Assembly: GCA_049642725.1 (NCBI GenBank) | Contig: JBARPC010000031.1 | Location: forward strand, 1-14,362 | Length of the DNA: 14,362 nucleotides | Reading direction: 5' to 3' | Source: JAGLYZ01 sp049642725 | GTDB lineage: Bacteria; Patescibacteriota; Minisyncoccia; Minisyncoccales; JAGMDC01 | Part shown: one piece after another, positions 5,501 to 10,491 of the stretch | Layout: every line of letters starts with the position of its first letter | Numbering within the stretch: the first letter of the stretch is position 1 | The notes under the pieces: model-generated | The model's database searches: none | Told to the model about the DNA's origin: nothing | The model's input: only the letters and a program-made list of their open reading frames with translations | Position numbers and translations under genes: made by a program

Positions 5501-6307
5501 ATGCTCAAGCCATATTTTAAGAAAAATAATTTTACACTTTATTTGGGTGATTGTTTAAAATTTTTAAAAGAATTTCCGGAAAATTCTGTAGATATGATTT
5601 TTGCTGATCCGCCGTATTTACTTTCAAACGGCGGATTTACTGTTCATGCTGGCAAGCGAGTAAGCGTTAATAAGGGTAAGTGGGATAAAAGCAATGGATT
5701 AAAAAAAGATTTTTATTTTCATTTAGATTGGATAAAAGCTTGTAAAAGGGTTTTAAAACCAAATGGAACTATTTGGATAAGCGGGACATATCATTCTATT
5801 TATACCTGCGGTTTTGCCTTGCAAGTTGCTGGCTACCATGTTTTGAATGATATCACATGGTATAAACCGAATGCTTCACCAAATTTAAGTTGTCGTTATT
5901 TTACCGCTAGCCATGAGACCCTAATTTGGGCCAGAAAAGACAAAAAGGCAAAGCATGCTTTTAATTATAAAAAAATGAGAGAAGGAAGCTGGCCAGAAGA
6001 TTTTTTAAAAAAACCAAATACTCAAATGCGTTCTGTTTGGGCTATAAGTACACCAAAACCAGAAGAAAAAAAGTTTGGCAAGCATCCTACTCAAAAACCT
6101 TTAGATTTATTGAATAGAATAGTTTTAGCAAGCACTAAAAAAAATGATTTAATATTAGATCCTTTTACTGGCAGTTCTACAACGGGTATAGCCGCTATTT
6201 TAAATGATAGAAAATTTATCGGGATAGACACAGAAAAGAAATTTTTAGATTTATCAATAAAAAGATTTGAGGAATTGGATAAAAATCTAAAAAATAAACT
6301 AAAATAA
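5501..6307 (+). CDS. Beta-class DNA adenine methyltransferase of a type II R-M system
   Basis: Transfers methyl from S-adenosylmethionine to adenine N6 in DNA. Catalytic motif IV DPPY is at 36-39, preceded by GDCLKFLKEFPENSVDMIFA. Then come VLKPNGTIWISG (84-95), a target-recognition middle containing SPNLSCRYFTASHETLIWA (126-144), HPTQKP (195-200), and SAM-binding motif I DPFTGSSTTG (220-229) with IGID (240-243). Motif IV before motif I defines the beta class, and DPPY favours m6A. The 268-aa length and the middle region recall M.DpnA (DpnII system) and M1.MboII-type enzymes, from memory, so GATC or GAAGA are candidate sites; the sequence does not decide. The start follows a leaderless promoter. 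The partner endonuclease begins 4 bases after the stop. Confidence 0.9.
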   Translation: MLKPYFKKNNFTLYLGDCLKFLKEFPENSVDMIFADPPYLLSNGGFTVHAGKRVSVNKGKWDKSNGLKKDFYFHLDWIKACKRVLKPNGTIWISGTYHSIYTCGFALQVAGYHVLNDITWYKPNASPNLSCRYFTASHETLIWARKDKKAKHAFNYKKMREGSWPEDFLKKPNTQMRSVWAISTPKPEEKKFGKHPTQKPLDLLNRIVLASTKKNDLILDPFTGSSTTGIAAILNDRKFIGIDTEKKFLDLSIKRFEELDKNLKNKLK

Positions 6308-6311
6308 TTTT

Positions 6312-6836
6312 ATGAAAAAAGGTGGTATAGGTGGAGCCAATACAAAAACAGGGCTTTATTTTGAGGGCAAAGTTGATTTTTTGACTTTCATAGCAAAGCA
6401 ACAGAATTATAGTGTAAAAAGAAACACAATTTTTTATAATGGCGAAAAAGTTGCCTTGTCTTTTAAGAAATATGGATTGTATAAATATTTAGAGGAAAAT
6501 GGAGTAGATTATAAAAAGATTATTTCTAAAAAACTTTTACCAGACGATGCGATATTTGTTATTGTCAACAATACTTTATTCATTCTTGAAATTAAATTTC
6601 AAGAAGTAGCTGGTTCTACCGATGAAAAATTGCGAACCTGTGATTTTAAGATAAAGCAATACAGAAAACTTTTATCACAATTGAATATTGAAGTACAGTA
6701 TGTTTATATTCTAAATGACTGGTTTAAAAAACCAGAATATAAAGATGTTTTAGATTATATTATTTCAATCAATGGTTGTTCGTATTACTTTAATTATTTA
6801 CCACTGCAGAAAATAGGATTGCCCATACCAAGATAA
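6312..6836 (+). CDS. PD-(D/E)XK restriction endonuclease, partner of the adenine methyltransferase
   Basis: Predicted to cut unmethylated DNA at the site protected by the upstream enzyme. The core motif is P77-D78-x14-E93-I94-K95 (LLPDDAIFVI ... LFILEIKFQ), a textbook PD-(D/E)XK metal site, with a following Q97. An upstream acidic residue (Glu18) sits in GGANTKTGLYFEGK, a Gly-rich start that I associate with restriction enzymes of this kind. Later conserved-looking stretches are DEKLRTCDFKIKQYRKLL (104-121) and YILNDWFKKPEYKDVLDYI (132-150). At 174 aa it is a single catalytic domain. The pattern recalls R.MboII/HpyAII-type enzymes, but those are longer as I remember them, so specificity stays open. 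No Shine-Dalgarno is present. It shares a transcript with the methyltransferase. Confidence 0.8.
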   Translation: MKKGGIGGANTKTGLYFEGKVDFLTFIAKQQNYSVKRNTIFYNGEKVALSFKKYGLYKYLEENGVDYKKIISKKLLPDDAIFVIVNNTLFILEIKFQEVAGSTDEKLRTCDFKIKQYRKLLSQLNIEVQYVYILNDWFKKPEYKDVLDYIISINGCSYYFNYLPLQKIGLPIPR

Positions 6837-6879
6837 GAAAAAATTTAAGTCAGTTTTCACAAATAAAAAAAAAGGGGGG

Positions 6880-7050
6880 GTCAGGTACCTTTTTTTATTA
6901 AAACATTGAAAAATAGCGTCAACTCTGATTTTTTTTAAGATGAGGTTGCCAGCACTTCTACAAGCTCAATGCAGGCCACTGAGCCGCCTTAGTTCAAGTC
7001 GCAGCGCTAAGGCAAATTTCCGCCTGTTCTTTTAGGCAGTTTTTTGGTAA
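6880..7050 (+). repeat. Direct repeat copy B flanking the R-M genes
   Basis: This is the second copy of the element at 5321-5489. Differences seen: two extra T's after GGTACC, a T-to-C change in aatagtgtc, TG-to-CA in the loop of the second hairpin, and G-to-A in the terminator stem (AGGCAG). A run of nine A's and seven G's (6865-6880) precedes it, where copy A has AAAAAAGGA. Both structured hairpin stems, GCTCA/TGAGC and GCCTTAG/CTAAGGC, are unchanged. Confidence 0.9.
7020..7045 (+). terminator. Rho-independent terminator (repeat copy B, one stem mismatch)
   Basis: CCGCCT (7020-7025) faces AGGCAG (7034-7039), followed by TTTTTT. One base of the right arm has changed, so it may be leakier than copy A. 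It ends the endonuclease transcript. Confidence 0.65.
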
Positions 7051-7053
7051 AAT
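7045..7053 (+). promoter_or_regulatory. Extended -10 promoter for the CYTH gene
   Basis: TGGTAAAAT starts on the last T of the terminator, 7 bases before the ATG at 7061. It has the same layout as the promoter at 5484. Confidence 0.55.
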
Positions 7054-7060
7054 AAAATAT

Positions 7061-7618
7061 ATGAATATTGAAATAGAAATCAAAGCAAGAACTAAGGATT
7101 TTGATGGAATTAAAAAAGCTCTAGAAAAAATGAGAGCGAATTTTGCAAGATCAGAGAAACAAATAGATAAAATATTTGGCACCTCTAAATTTTTAGATTC
7201 TGAAAATAAAATAATAGAAGGAGGTATTGTTGCTAGAATACGGGAGGTTGATAAAAAAAGAACATTAGATTTTAAGGAAATTTTAAGACAAAAAGGCGGA
7301 ATTGAATTAATATATGAAATATCAAATATTGAATTGGCTGAAAAATTTTTAAATAAACTTGATTTTAAAGAAGCTTTTACAATTAAAAAGACAAGGGAGA
7401 TTTTCTCATATCAAGATTTTACAATATGCTTAGATGATGTAGAGCAGTTAGGGAAATTTATTGAGGTTGAAAAAATAATTTCTAATGAGGAGGAAAAAAA
7501 TAAAACAAAGCAAGAATGCTTTGAATTATTAAAGAAATTAGCGCCAGATTCAGAAATAGAGGAGAAAAAATACGGCGACTTAATACAAGAATTAATTAAT
7601 AAAAAACGCAGAGCATAG
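7061..7618 (+). CDS. CYTH domain phosphohydrolase / class IV adenylate cyclase-like protein (CyaB family)
   Basis: CYTH enzymes act on triphosphorylated substrates inside an eight-stranded tunnel, using metal bound by acidic residues. The signature ExExK is present as E4-I-E6-I-K8. Basic residues expected to bind phosphate are R59 and R61 (VARIR), K72 (LDFKE), and K109-K110 and R112 (IKKTREIF). Acidic metal ligands follow as D125-D126 (CLDDVEQLG) and E135/E137 (FIEVE). This residue order matches CyaB-like adenylate cyclases and thiamine triphosphatases; which reaction it performs cannot be told. The length of 185 aa is normal. It is a single-gene unit, with promoter from repeat copy B and terminator at 7655. 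Confidence 0.88.
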   Translation: MNIEIEIKARTKDFDGIKKALEKMRANFARSEKQIDKIFGTSKFLDSENKIIEGGIVARIREVDKKRTLDFKEILRQKGGIELIYEISNIELAEKFLNKLDFKEAFTIKKTREIFSYQDFTICLDDVEQLGKFIEVEKIISNEEEKNKTKQECFELLKKLAPDSEIEEKKYGDLIQELINKKRRA

Positions 7619-7654
7619 AATTGTGTTTGACTCGTTTAAGCACAAATTAGGTTC

Positions 7655-7680
7655 CCGTCTGTTCTTTCAGACGGTTTTTT
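7655..7680 (+). terminator. Rho-independent terminator after the CYTH gene
   Basis: CCGTCT (7655-7660) pairs with AGACGG (7669-7674) around gttctttc, then TTTTTT. It is a relative of the repeat A/B terminators with a paired C/T and G/A change. The upstream bases (gtttgactcg, then caaatt) also match the repeat loosely. Confidence 0.8.
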
Positions 7681-7690
7681 ATTTCAGGGC

Positions 7691-7716
7691 TTGACTTATT
7701 ATTTTAAAAATATAAA
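7691..7716 (+). promoter_or_regulatory. Possible promoter for the 73-aa membrane protein
   Basis: TTGACT (7691-7696) and TATAAA (7711-7716) are good boxes, but only 14 bases apart, which is short. The gene must start its transcript near here because a terminator ends at 7680. Confidence 0.4.
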
Positions 7717-7735
7717 CTGGAAATACTTAACAAAT

Positions 7736-7744
7736 AGGAGGTGA
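7736..7744 (+). promoter_or_regulatory. Strong Shine-Dalgarno site
   Basis: AGGAGGTGA ends 4 bases before the ATG at 7749. It is the only full-length Shine-Dalgarno that I find before a gene in this window, and it fixes the start of the 73-aa gene. Confidence 0.85.
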
Positions 7745-7748
7745 TAAA

Positions 7749-7970
7749 ATGGGAACAATAGAATTTCTTGCATTGACTTGGTTGGCCATAGCGTGCTATA
7801 GCTATGTTATAGTAATCTTCATAAGGAAGGTAAAGAGGGAAGAAGGGCTTAGTTTCGATGAGAAACATGACAAGTCCTTTAAAGGATTTTCACAAATGAT
7901 ATTCGTTGCAGTAGTTGGAACAGTTTTCTTGATTCTGTCTATTCTTGGATTGATTCCCGCTTATATTTAG
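7749..7970 (+). CDS. Small membrane protein, two predicted spans
   Basis: The 73-aa product has hydrophobic segments at about 4-25 (IEFLALTWLAIACYSYVIVIF) and 49-71. A charged cytoplasmic-type loop lies between them (IRKVKREEGLSFDEKHDKSFKGF). No family is recognised. The start is firm because of the canonical AGGAGGTGA site. This initiation mode differs from its leaderless neighbours and may mean it is highly translated or came from another source. A weak hairpin and T-tract at 8031-8066 follow. Confidence 0.72.
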   Translation: MGTIEFLALTWLAIACYSYVIVIFIRKVKREEGLSFDEKHDKSFKGFSQMIFVAVVGTVFLILSILGLIPAYI

Positions 7971-8030
7971 ACTCTGATTCAGATGATTCTCTAATATAGT
8001 GAAAATCATAACTAAAATATGGAAAAACAA

Positions 8031-8066
8031 AGCCGAAAGCTATATAGCTAGTAGGCTATTTTTTTT
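8031..8066 (+). terminator. Probable terminator after the small membrane protein
   Basis: AGCC (8031-8034) pairs with GGCT (8054-8057), enclosing the palindrome AGCTATATAGCT, and is followed by an A and eight T's. The stem is short and bulged, so efficiency is uncertain. Confidence 0.5.
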
Positions 8067-8145
8067 ATTTAAACCCAAATCAAAACATGAGAAAGATTTA
8101 AATTTCTGTAAAATTTCTTGATTTCTAATAGTTTTTCTTTCAGTG

Positions 8146-8173
8146 TTGACACATACTCCCAGTTCTTTATTAT
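8146..8173 (+). promoter_or_regulatory. Sigma-70-type promoter without a following gene
   Basis: TTGACA (8146-8151) is a perfect -35 box. TATTAT (8168-8173) follows after 16 bases. No ORF of note starts before the terminator at 8234, so it probably drives a small RNA. Confidence 0.55.
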
Positions 8174-8179
8174 TATAAT

Positions 8180-8259
8180 AAGCTTTGAACTGGTGAGCAG
8201 AGTAGTGTTAGGTTTGAGCGACCGATCCACCTCAAAAATCGCCAAGAAGGCGATTTTTT
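8180..8259 (+). ncRNA. Candidate ~80-nt small RNA
   Basis: The candidate lies between the promoter at 8146-8173 and a terminator. A hairpin TTTGAG (8213-8218)/CTCAAA (8231-8236) is followed by AAAAATCGCC (8234-8243)/GGCGATTTTT (8249-8258) with a T6 tail; the two overlap and so are alternative folds. The core ttaggtttgag resembles the ttagtttgag of the direct repeats at 5321 and 6880, which also sits just before a terminator. No coding potential is seen. The rest of 7971-8355 holds nothing I can identify apart from the terminator at 8031 and a 20-codon ORF. Confidence 0.4.
8234..8259 (+). terminator. Rho-independent terminator
   Basis: AAAAATCGCC pairs with GGCGATTTTT around AAGAA and runs into a T6 tract. 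It is the end of the candidate small RNA. Confidence 0.75.
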
Positions 8260-8267
8260 GTTATAAT
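8259..8267 (+). promoter_or_regulatory. Extended -10 promoter
   Basis: TGTTATAAT fits TGnTATAAT and begins on the last T of the terminator. The ATG at 8274 is 6 bases further on. It is the third case of this fused terminator/promoter layout and probably drives the metallopeptidase transcript. Confidence 0.6.
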
Positions 8268-8273
8268 TAATTA

Positions 8274-8336
8274 ATGAAATCGTATTTTCAAAAAGAAAAT
8301 GGGAAAATTAATGTCAGCTCTATTTTTGTCCACTAA
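8274..8336 (+). CDS. Possible 20-codon leaderless ORF upstream of the metallopeptidase
   Basis: ATG at 8274, 6 bases after an extended -10 box, opens MKSYFQKENGKINVSSIFVH and ends at TAA 8334-8336, 19 bases before the metallopeptidase start. It could be a leader peptide that brings ribosomes to the downstream gene, or just a 5' untranslated region. Its start loosely resembles methyltransferase N-termini such as MLKPYFKKNN at 5501, but it is too short to argue from that. Confidence 0.25.
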   Translation: MKSYFQKENGKINVSSIFVH

Positions 8337-8355
8337 AAGATAAACTTTATTATCA

Positions 8356-8736
8356 ATGTTAGAAAAAGATTTTGAGAAATTAGTTAAAAAAGCCATTGTG
8401 AGATTGCCTCAACATATCCAAAAGAAAATGGATAATGTAGCTATTGTAGTTAAGAAAAGACCTTCTCAATATGAATTGGAAGAAACCGGGACAAAAATAG
8501 GAGGGATGCTTTTAGGGCTTTATCAAGGAGTTCCTAAAACAGCTTGGGGCAGGGGTTTTGGTATGATATTGCCAGACAAAATTACTATTTTCCAGGACTC
8601 AATTGAGCAAATAACTTCTTCACAGGAAGAAATAAAAGAATTAGTCAAAATTGTTGTTTGGCACGAAATCGCCCATCACTTCGGTTTCAGCGAAAAACAA
8701 ATTCGCAGTCTTGAAACTAAATGGAAAAAGAGATAA
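8356..8736 (+). CDS. Minimal zinc metallopeptidase (Zincin_1 / PF06262-like)
   Basis: The zinc site H103-E104-I-A-H107-H108-F-G lies near the C-terminus, as in the small bacterial Zincin_1 family. Glu104 is the expected catalytic base. Also typical are FEKLVKKAIVRLPQHIQKKM at the start, then the segment MLLGLYQGVPKTAWG (51-65) and ILPDKITIFQDSIEQ (71-85) before the helix carrying HExxH. The length of 126 aa is usual for the family. No signal peptide is seen, so it should be cytoplasmic; substrates of the family are unknown to me. The gene has no Shine-Dalgarno. Its transcript probably starts at about 8274, giving an ~80-base 5' region with a short ORF. Confidence 0.88.
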   Translation: MLEKDFEKLVKKAIVRLPQHIQKKMDNVAIVVKKRPSQYELEETGTKIGGMLLGLYQGVPKTAWGRGFGMILPDKITIFQDSIEQITSSQEEIKELVKIVVWHEIAHHFGFSEKQIRSLETKWKKR

Positions 8737-8870
8737 TTAAGAATAAAAATCAAATATAAGGGGCTAATTTTTTGGCGATGGTTGCTATCTTGAGCTTTTT
8801 ATATTAAAATAAAAGAGGAATACTAACCGATAAAGGTCGAGAATATAATTAACTAAAATATTTACCAATT

Positions 8871-9152
8871 ATGGCCAACTTTGTTATAAAAAGAGACGGG
8901 ACAAAAGAGCCCTTTGATGCAGAAAAGATTAAAAAATCAATTGCAACTGCTGCCCAAATGGCTAATCTCTCAGAAGAAAAAATAAAGGATGTGGTAGACC
9001 AGGTTTCAAGTACAGCGATACAATTTGCAGAAGGAAAGGAGGAAGTAGCGACAACAGAACTCAGAGAAAAAATTCTTAGCGAATTAGACACTATTGAACC
9101 TTCTGTTTCAGAGGCTTGGAGAAAATACGACCAAGAAAAAGGAAGAGCTTAA
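8871..9152 (+). CDS. Stand-alone ATP-cone domain protein
   Basis: The whole 93-aa protein is one ATP-cone: VIKRDGTKEPFDAEKIKKSI (5-24), then VVDQVSSTAIQFAEGKEEVA, ELREKILSELD and the ending EPSVSEAWRKYDQEKGRA. ATP-cones bind ATP/dATP and usually regulate ribonucleotide reductase or form the C-terminal part of the repressor NrdR. There is no zinc ribbon here, so it is not a normal NrdR, and no reductase gene is nearby. It may be a free nucleotide-sensing subunit; that is inference. A TATAAT lies at 8844-8849, 21 bases before the ATG. A weaker TTGCTA (8782)/TAAAAT (8805) pair with 17-base spacing lies further up. Confidence 0.85.
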   Translation: MANFVIKRDGTKEPFDAEKIKKSIATAAQMANLSEEKIKDVVDQVSSTAIQFAEGKEEVATTELREKILSELDTIEPSVSEAWRKYDQEKGRA

Positions 9153-9156
9153 TAAT

Positions 9157-9243
9157 GTGTCAAAAACAATAATCGCAATCATTATTATAATAATGATTGC
9201 GGGGTTTGGTTATTGTATTCAGCCCGCAGAAGTCTCAATATAG
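9157..9243 (+). CDS. Possible 28-aa hydrophobic peptide
   Basis: GTG at 9157, 5 bases after the ATP-cone stop, opens MSKTIIAIIIIIMIAGFGYC, then IQPAEVSI and TAG at 9241-9243. It looks like a single membrane span or a lipoprotein-like leader (IAGFGYC). Most of the hydrophobic stretch is encoded by the perfect palindrome at 9174-9201, so the peptide could be a by-product of that DNA. No Shine-Dalgarno is seen. Confidence 0.3.
   Translation: MSKTIIAIIIIIMIAGFGYCIQPAEVSI
9174..9201. repeat. Perfect 28-bp palindrome
   Basis: CGCAATCATTATTA is followed at once by its exact reverse complement TAATAATGATTGCG, with no spacer. GGGGTTTGG follows rather than a T-tract, so it is a poor terminator. It could be an operator for a dimeric protein or a cruciform site between the ATP-cone and MscS genes. 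Confidence 0.75.
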
Positions 9244-9289
9244 AATGAGATTCGCTGCAAGGTTGATTTATAATTAACATTAGGTAAGG

Positions 9290-9295
9290 TATAAT
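9290..9295 (+). promoter_or_regulatory. -10 box of the MscS/cyclophilin operon
   Basis: A consensus TATAAT lies 9 bases before the ATG at 9305, predicting a nearly leaderless mRNA. No clear -35 box is seen. A second TATAAT is at 9269-9274. Confidence 0.5.
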
Positions 9296-9304
9296 TAAAA
9301 AATT

Positions 9305-9838
9305 ATGGAACAGATTCAATTATTTATTATTAATCTTATTAAAACCTACGGAGTAAGTGTTGTTTGGATTTTAGTTTTATTCTTTGGATCTAGAATTGTG
9401 TTGAAAAAAATAGTTAAAAAGATGGTTAAATTGGTTGAAGATGAAAATCAGGAAAGTAGATCAGATTCAGAAAAAAGAGCTGAAACATTGGGAGGTATAA
9501 TTATTACCACTGGCAATGTTGTTATCTATATTGTAGTTTTTTTAATGGTTTTAAAGCTTTTTGGCATGGATATTACTCCGATTTTAGCAGGAGTGGGAAT
9601 TATTGGATTGGCAGTTGGCTTCGGCGCCCAGTCCTTGGTTAAAGATTTTGTTTCAGGCCTGTTTATTTTAATTGAAAATCAATATGGCATTGGAGATAAA
9701 GTAAAGATAGGGAGTTTTGAGGGACGAGTTAAAAAAATTACAATGCGCGCCACTGTTTTACAAAATGATGAAGGCAAGACCTTTTACATATCAAATGGTT
9801 TAATTAAAGATGTAGTGAATTTTTCCAAAAAAAAATAA
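9305..9838 (+). CDS. MscS-family mechanosensitive channel, short form without C-terminal domain
   Basis: Membrane channel that would release solutes under membrane tension. Predicted spans are at about 8-28, 68-86 and the pore helix 92-122, containing GVGIIGLAVGFGAQSLVKDF with the close-packed Gly/Ala pattern of MscS TM3. The beta domain follows (IENQYGIGDKVKIGSFEGRV, then RATVLQNDEGKTFYISNGLI, 124-167). The protein stops at FSKKK after the beta domain, so the alpha/beta cage of MscS (E. coli 286 aa; here 177) is missing. The stop is a clean TAA and I see no MscS-like coding beyond it. The short form is therefore probably native. The cyclophilin gene starts 8 bases later. Confidence 0.88.
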   Translation: MEQIQLFIINLIKTYGVSVVWILVLFFGSRIVLKKIVKKMVKLVEDENQESRSDSEKRAETLGGIIITTGNVVIYIVVFLMVLKLFGMDITPILAGVGIIGLAVGFGAQSLVKDFVSGLFILIENQYGIGDKVKIGSFEGRVKKITMRATVLQNDEGKTFYISNGLIKDVVNFSKKK

Positions 9839-9846
9839 TTTGTGAT

Positions 9847-10461
9847 ATGAACAAACTTTATATCTTATTAATATTGATAATTTTAATTTCAGGAAGTTAT
9901 TTTTTATTTACTCCAGACACAGGAAAAGAAGAAGCTGCATCTGACAACGATAATATTAAAACTTTACCCGAAACAAATATGACTGCAACAATGCAAACTA
10001 ACTTTGGTGAGATTAAATTAGAGCTTTTCTCGTCTGATGCGCCAAAAACAGTTGAGAATTTTGTTAAACTTTCTAAGGATGGTTTTTATAACGGTCTAAA
10101 GTTTCATCGTGTAATCAAGGGGTTTATGATCCAAGGCGGTGATCCTTTAAGCAAGGACAATTCTTTTAAAGATAGATGGGGAACTGGCGGGCCGGGATAT
10201 ACTTTTGCAGATGAGATTCATTTAAATAATCATAACATTATTGGAACAATTTCTATGGCTAATGCCGGGCCAGATACTAATGGCAGCCAGTTTTTTATAA
10301 ATACCGATAATAATAATTTTCTTGATGCCAAACATACTGTTTTTGGCAAGATTATAGAAGGGATTGATATTGTTGGAAAAATTGAAAATGTTGCCACAGA
10401 TGGTCGAGATTGTCCGATTGATAATGTAATCATTGAGAGTATTAACATAGCAGACAATTAA
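9847..10461 (+). CDS. Cyclophilin-type peptidyl-prolyl cis-trans isomerase, membrane-anchored or secreted
   Basis: Catalyses cis-trans isomerisation of X-Pro bonds. The N-terminus is a signal anchor (LYILLILIILISGSYFLF, 4-21) and a ~25-residue acidic linker, so the catalytic domain (48-204) should lie outside the cytoplasm. Active-site motifs are FHRVIKGFMIQGGD (86-99, Arg88 catalytic), GPGYTFADE (115-123), GTISMANAGPDTNGSQFFI (133-151) and FLDAKHTVFGKI (158-169). The Trp of human CypA (W121) is Phe158 here, as in many bacterial forms. No lipobox cysteine is seen. It is co-transcribed with the MscS gene, a pairing with no obvious functional link. It converges with the minus-strand CBS gene 30 bases on. 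Confidence 0.92.
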   Translation: MNKLYILLILIILISGSYFLFTPDTGKEEAASDNDNIKTLPETNMTATMQTNFGEIKLELFSSDAPKTVENFVKLSKDGFYNGLKFHRVIKGFMIQGGDPLSKDNSFKDRWGTGGPGYTFADEIHLNNHNIIGTISMANAGPDTNGSQFFINTDNNNFLDAKHTVFGKIIEGIDIVGKIENVATDGRDCPIDNVIIESINIADN

Positions 10462-10491
10462 ATTTCTAATTTCGGCGACAAAAAGTGTTTC

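Noticed and set aside
5321..7050. Composite transposon or IS flanking the R-M genes
   Set aside because: The flanking repeats contain no ORF and no transposase. The term direct repeat is all that can be supported.
8274..8336. Remnant of a second DNA methyltransferase (MKSYFQKENG)
   Set aside because: Only about ten residues resemble a methyltransferase start, and no later motif follows.
8805..8852. Gene tail reading NKRGILTDKGREYN before the ATP-cone gene
   Set aside because: It is only fourteen codons after an in-frame stop. It resembles the end of a winged-helix protein but is too short to support.
9174..9201. Terminator for the ATP-cone gene
   Set aside because: The palindrome has no loop and is followed by GGGGTTTGG, not a T-tract.
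10230..10457. Minus-strand ORF over the cyclophilin C-terminus, and similar antisense ORFs at 2910-3131, 4143-4331, 6216-6401, 6994-7182 and 8849-9091
   Set aside because: All are shadows of well-supported plus-strand genes with no independent support.
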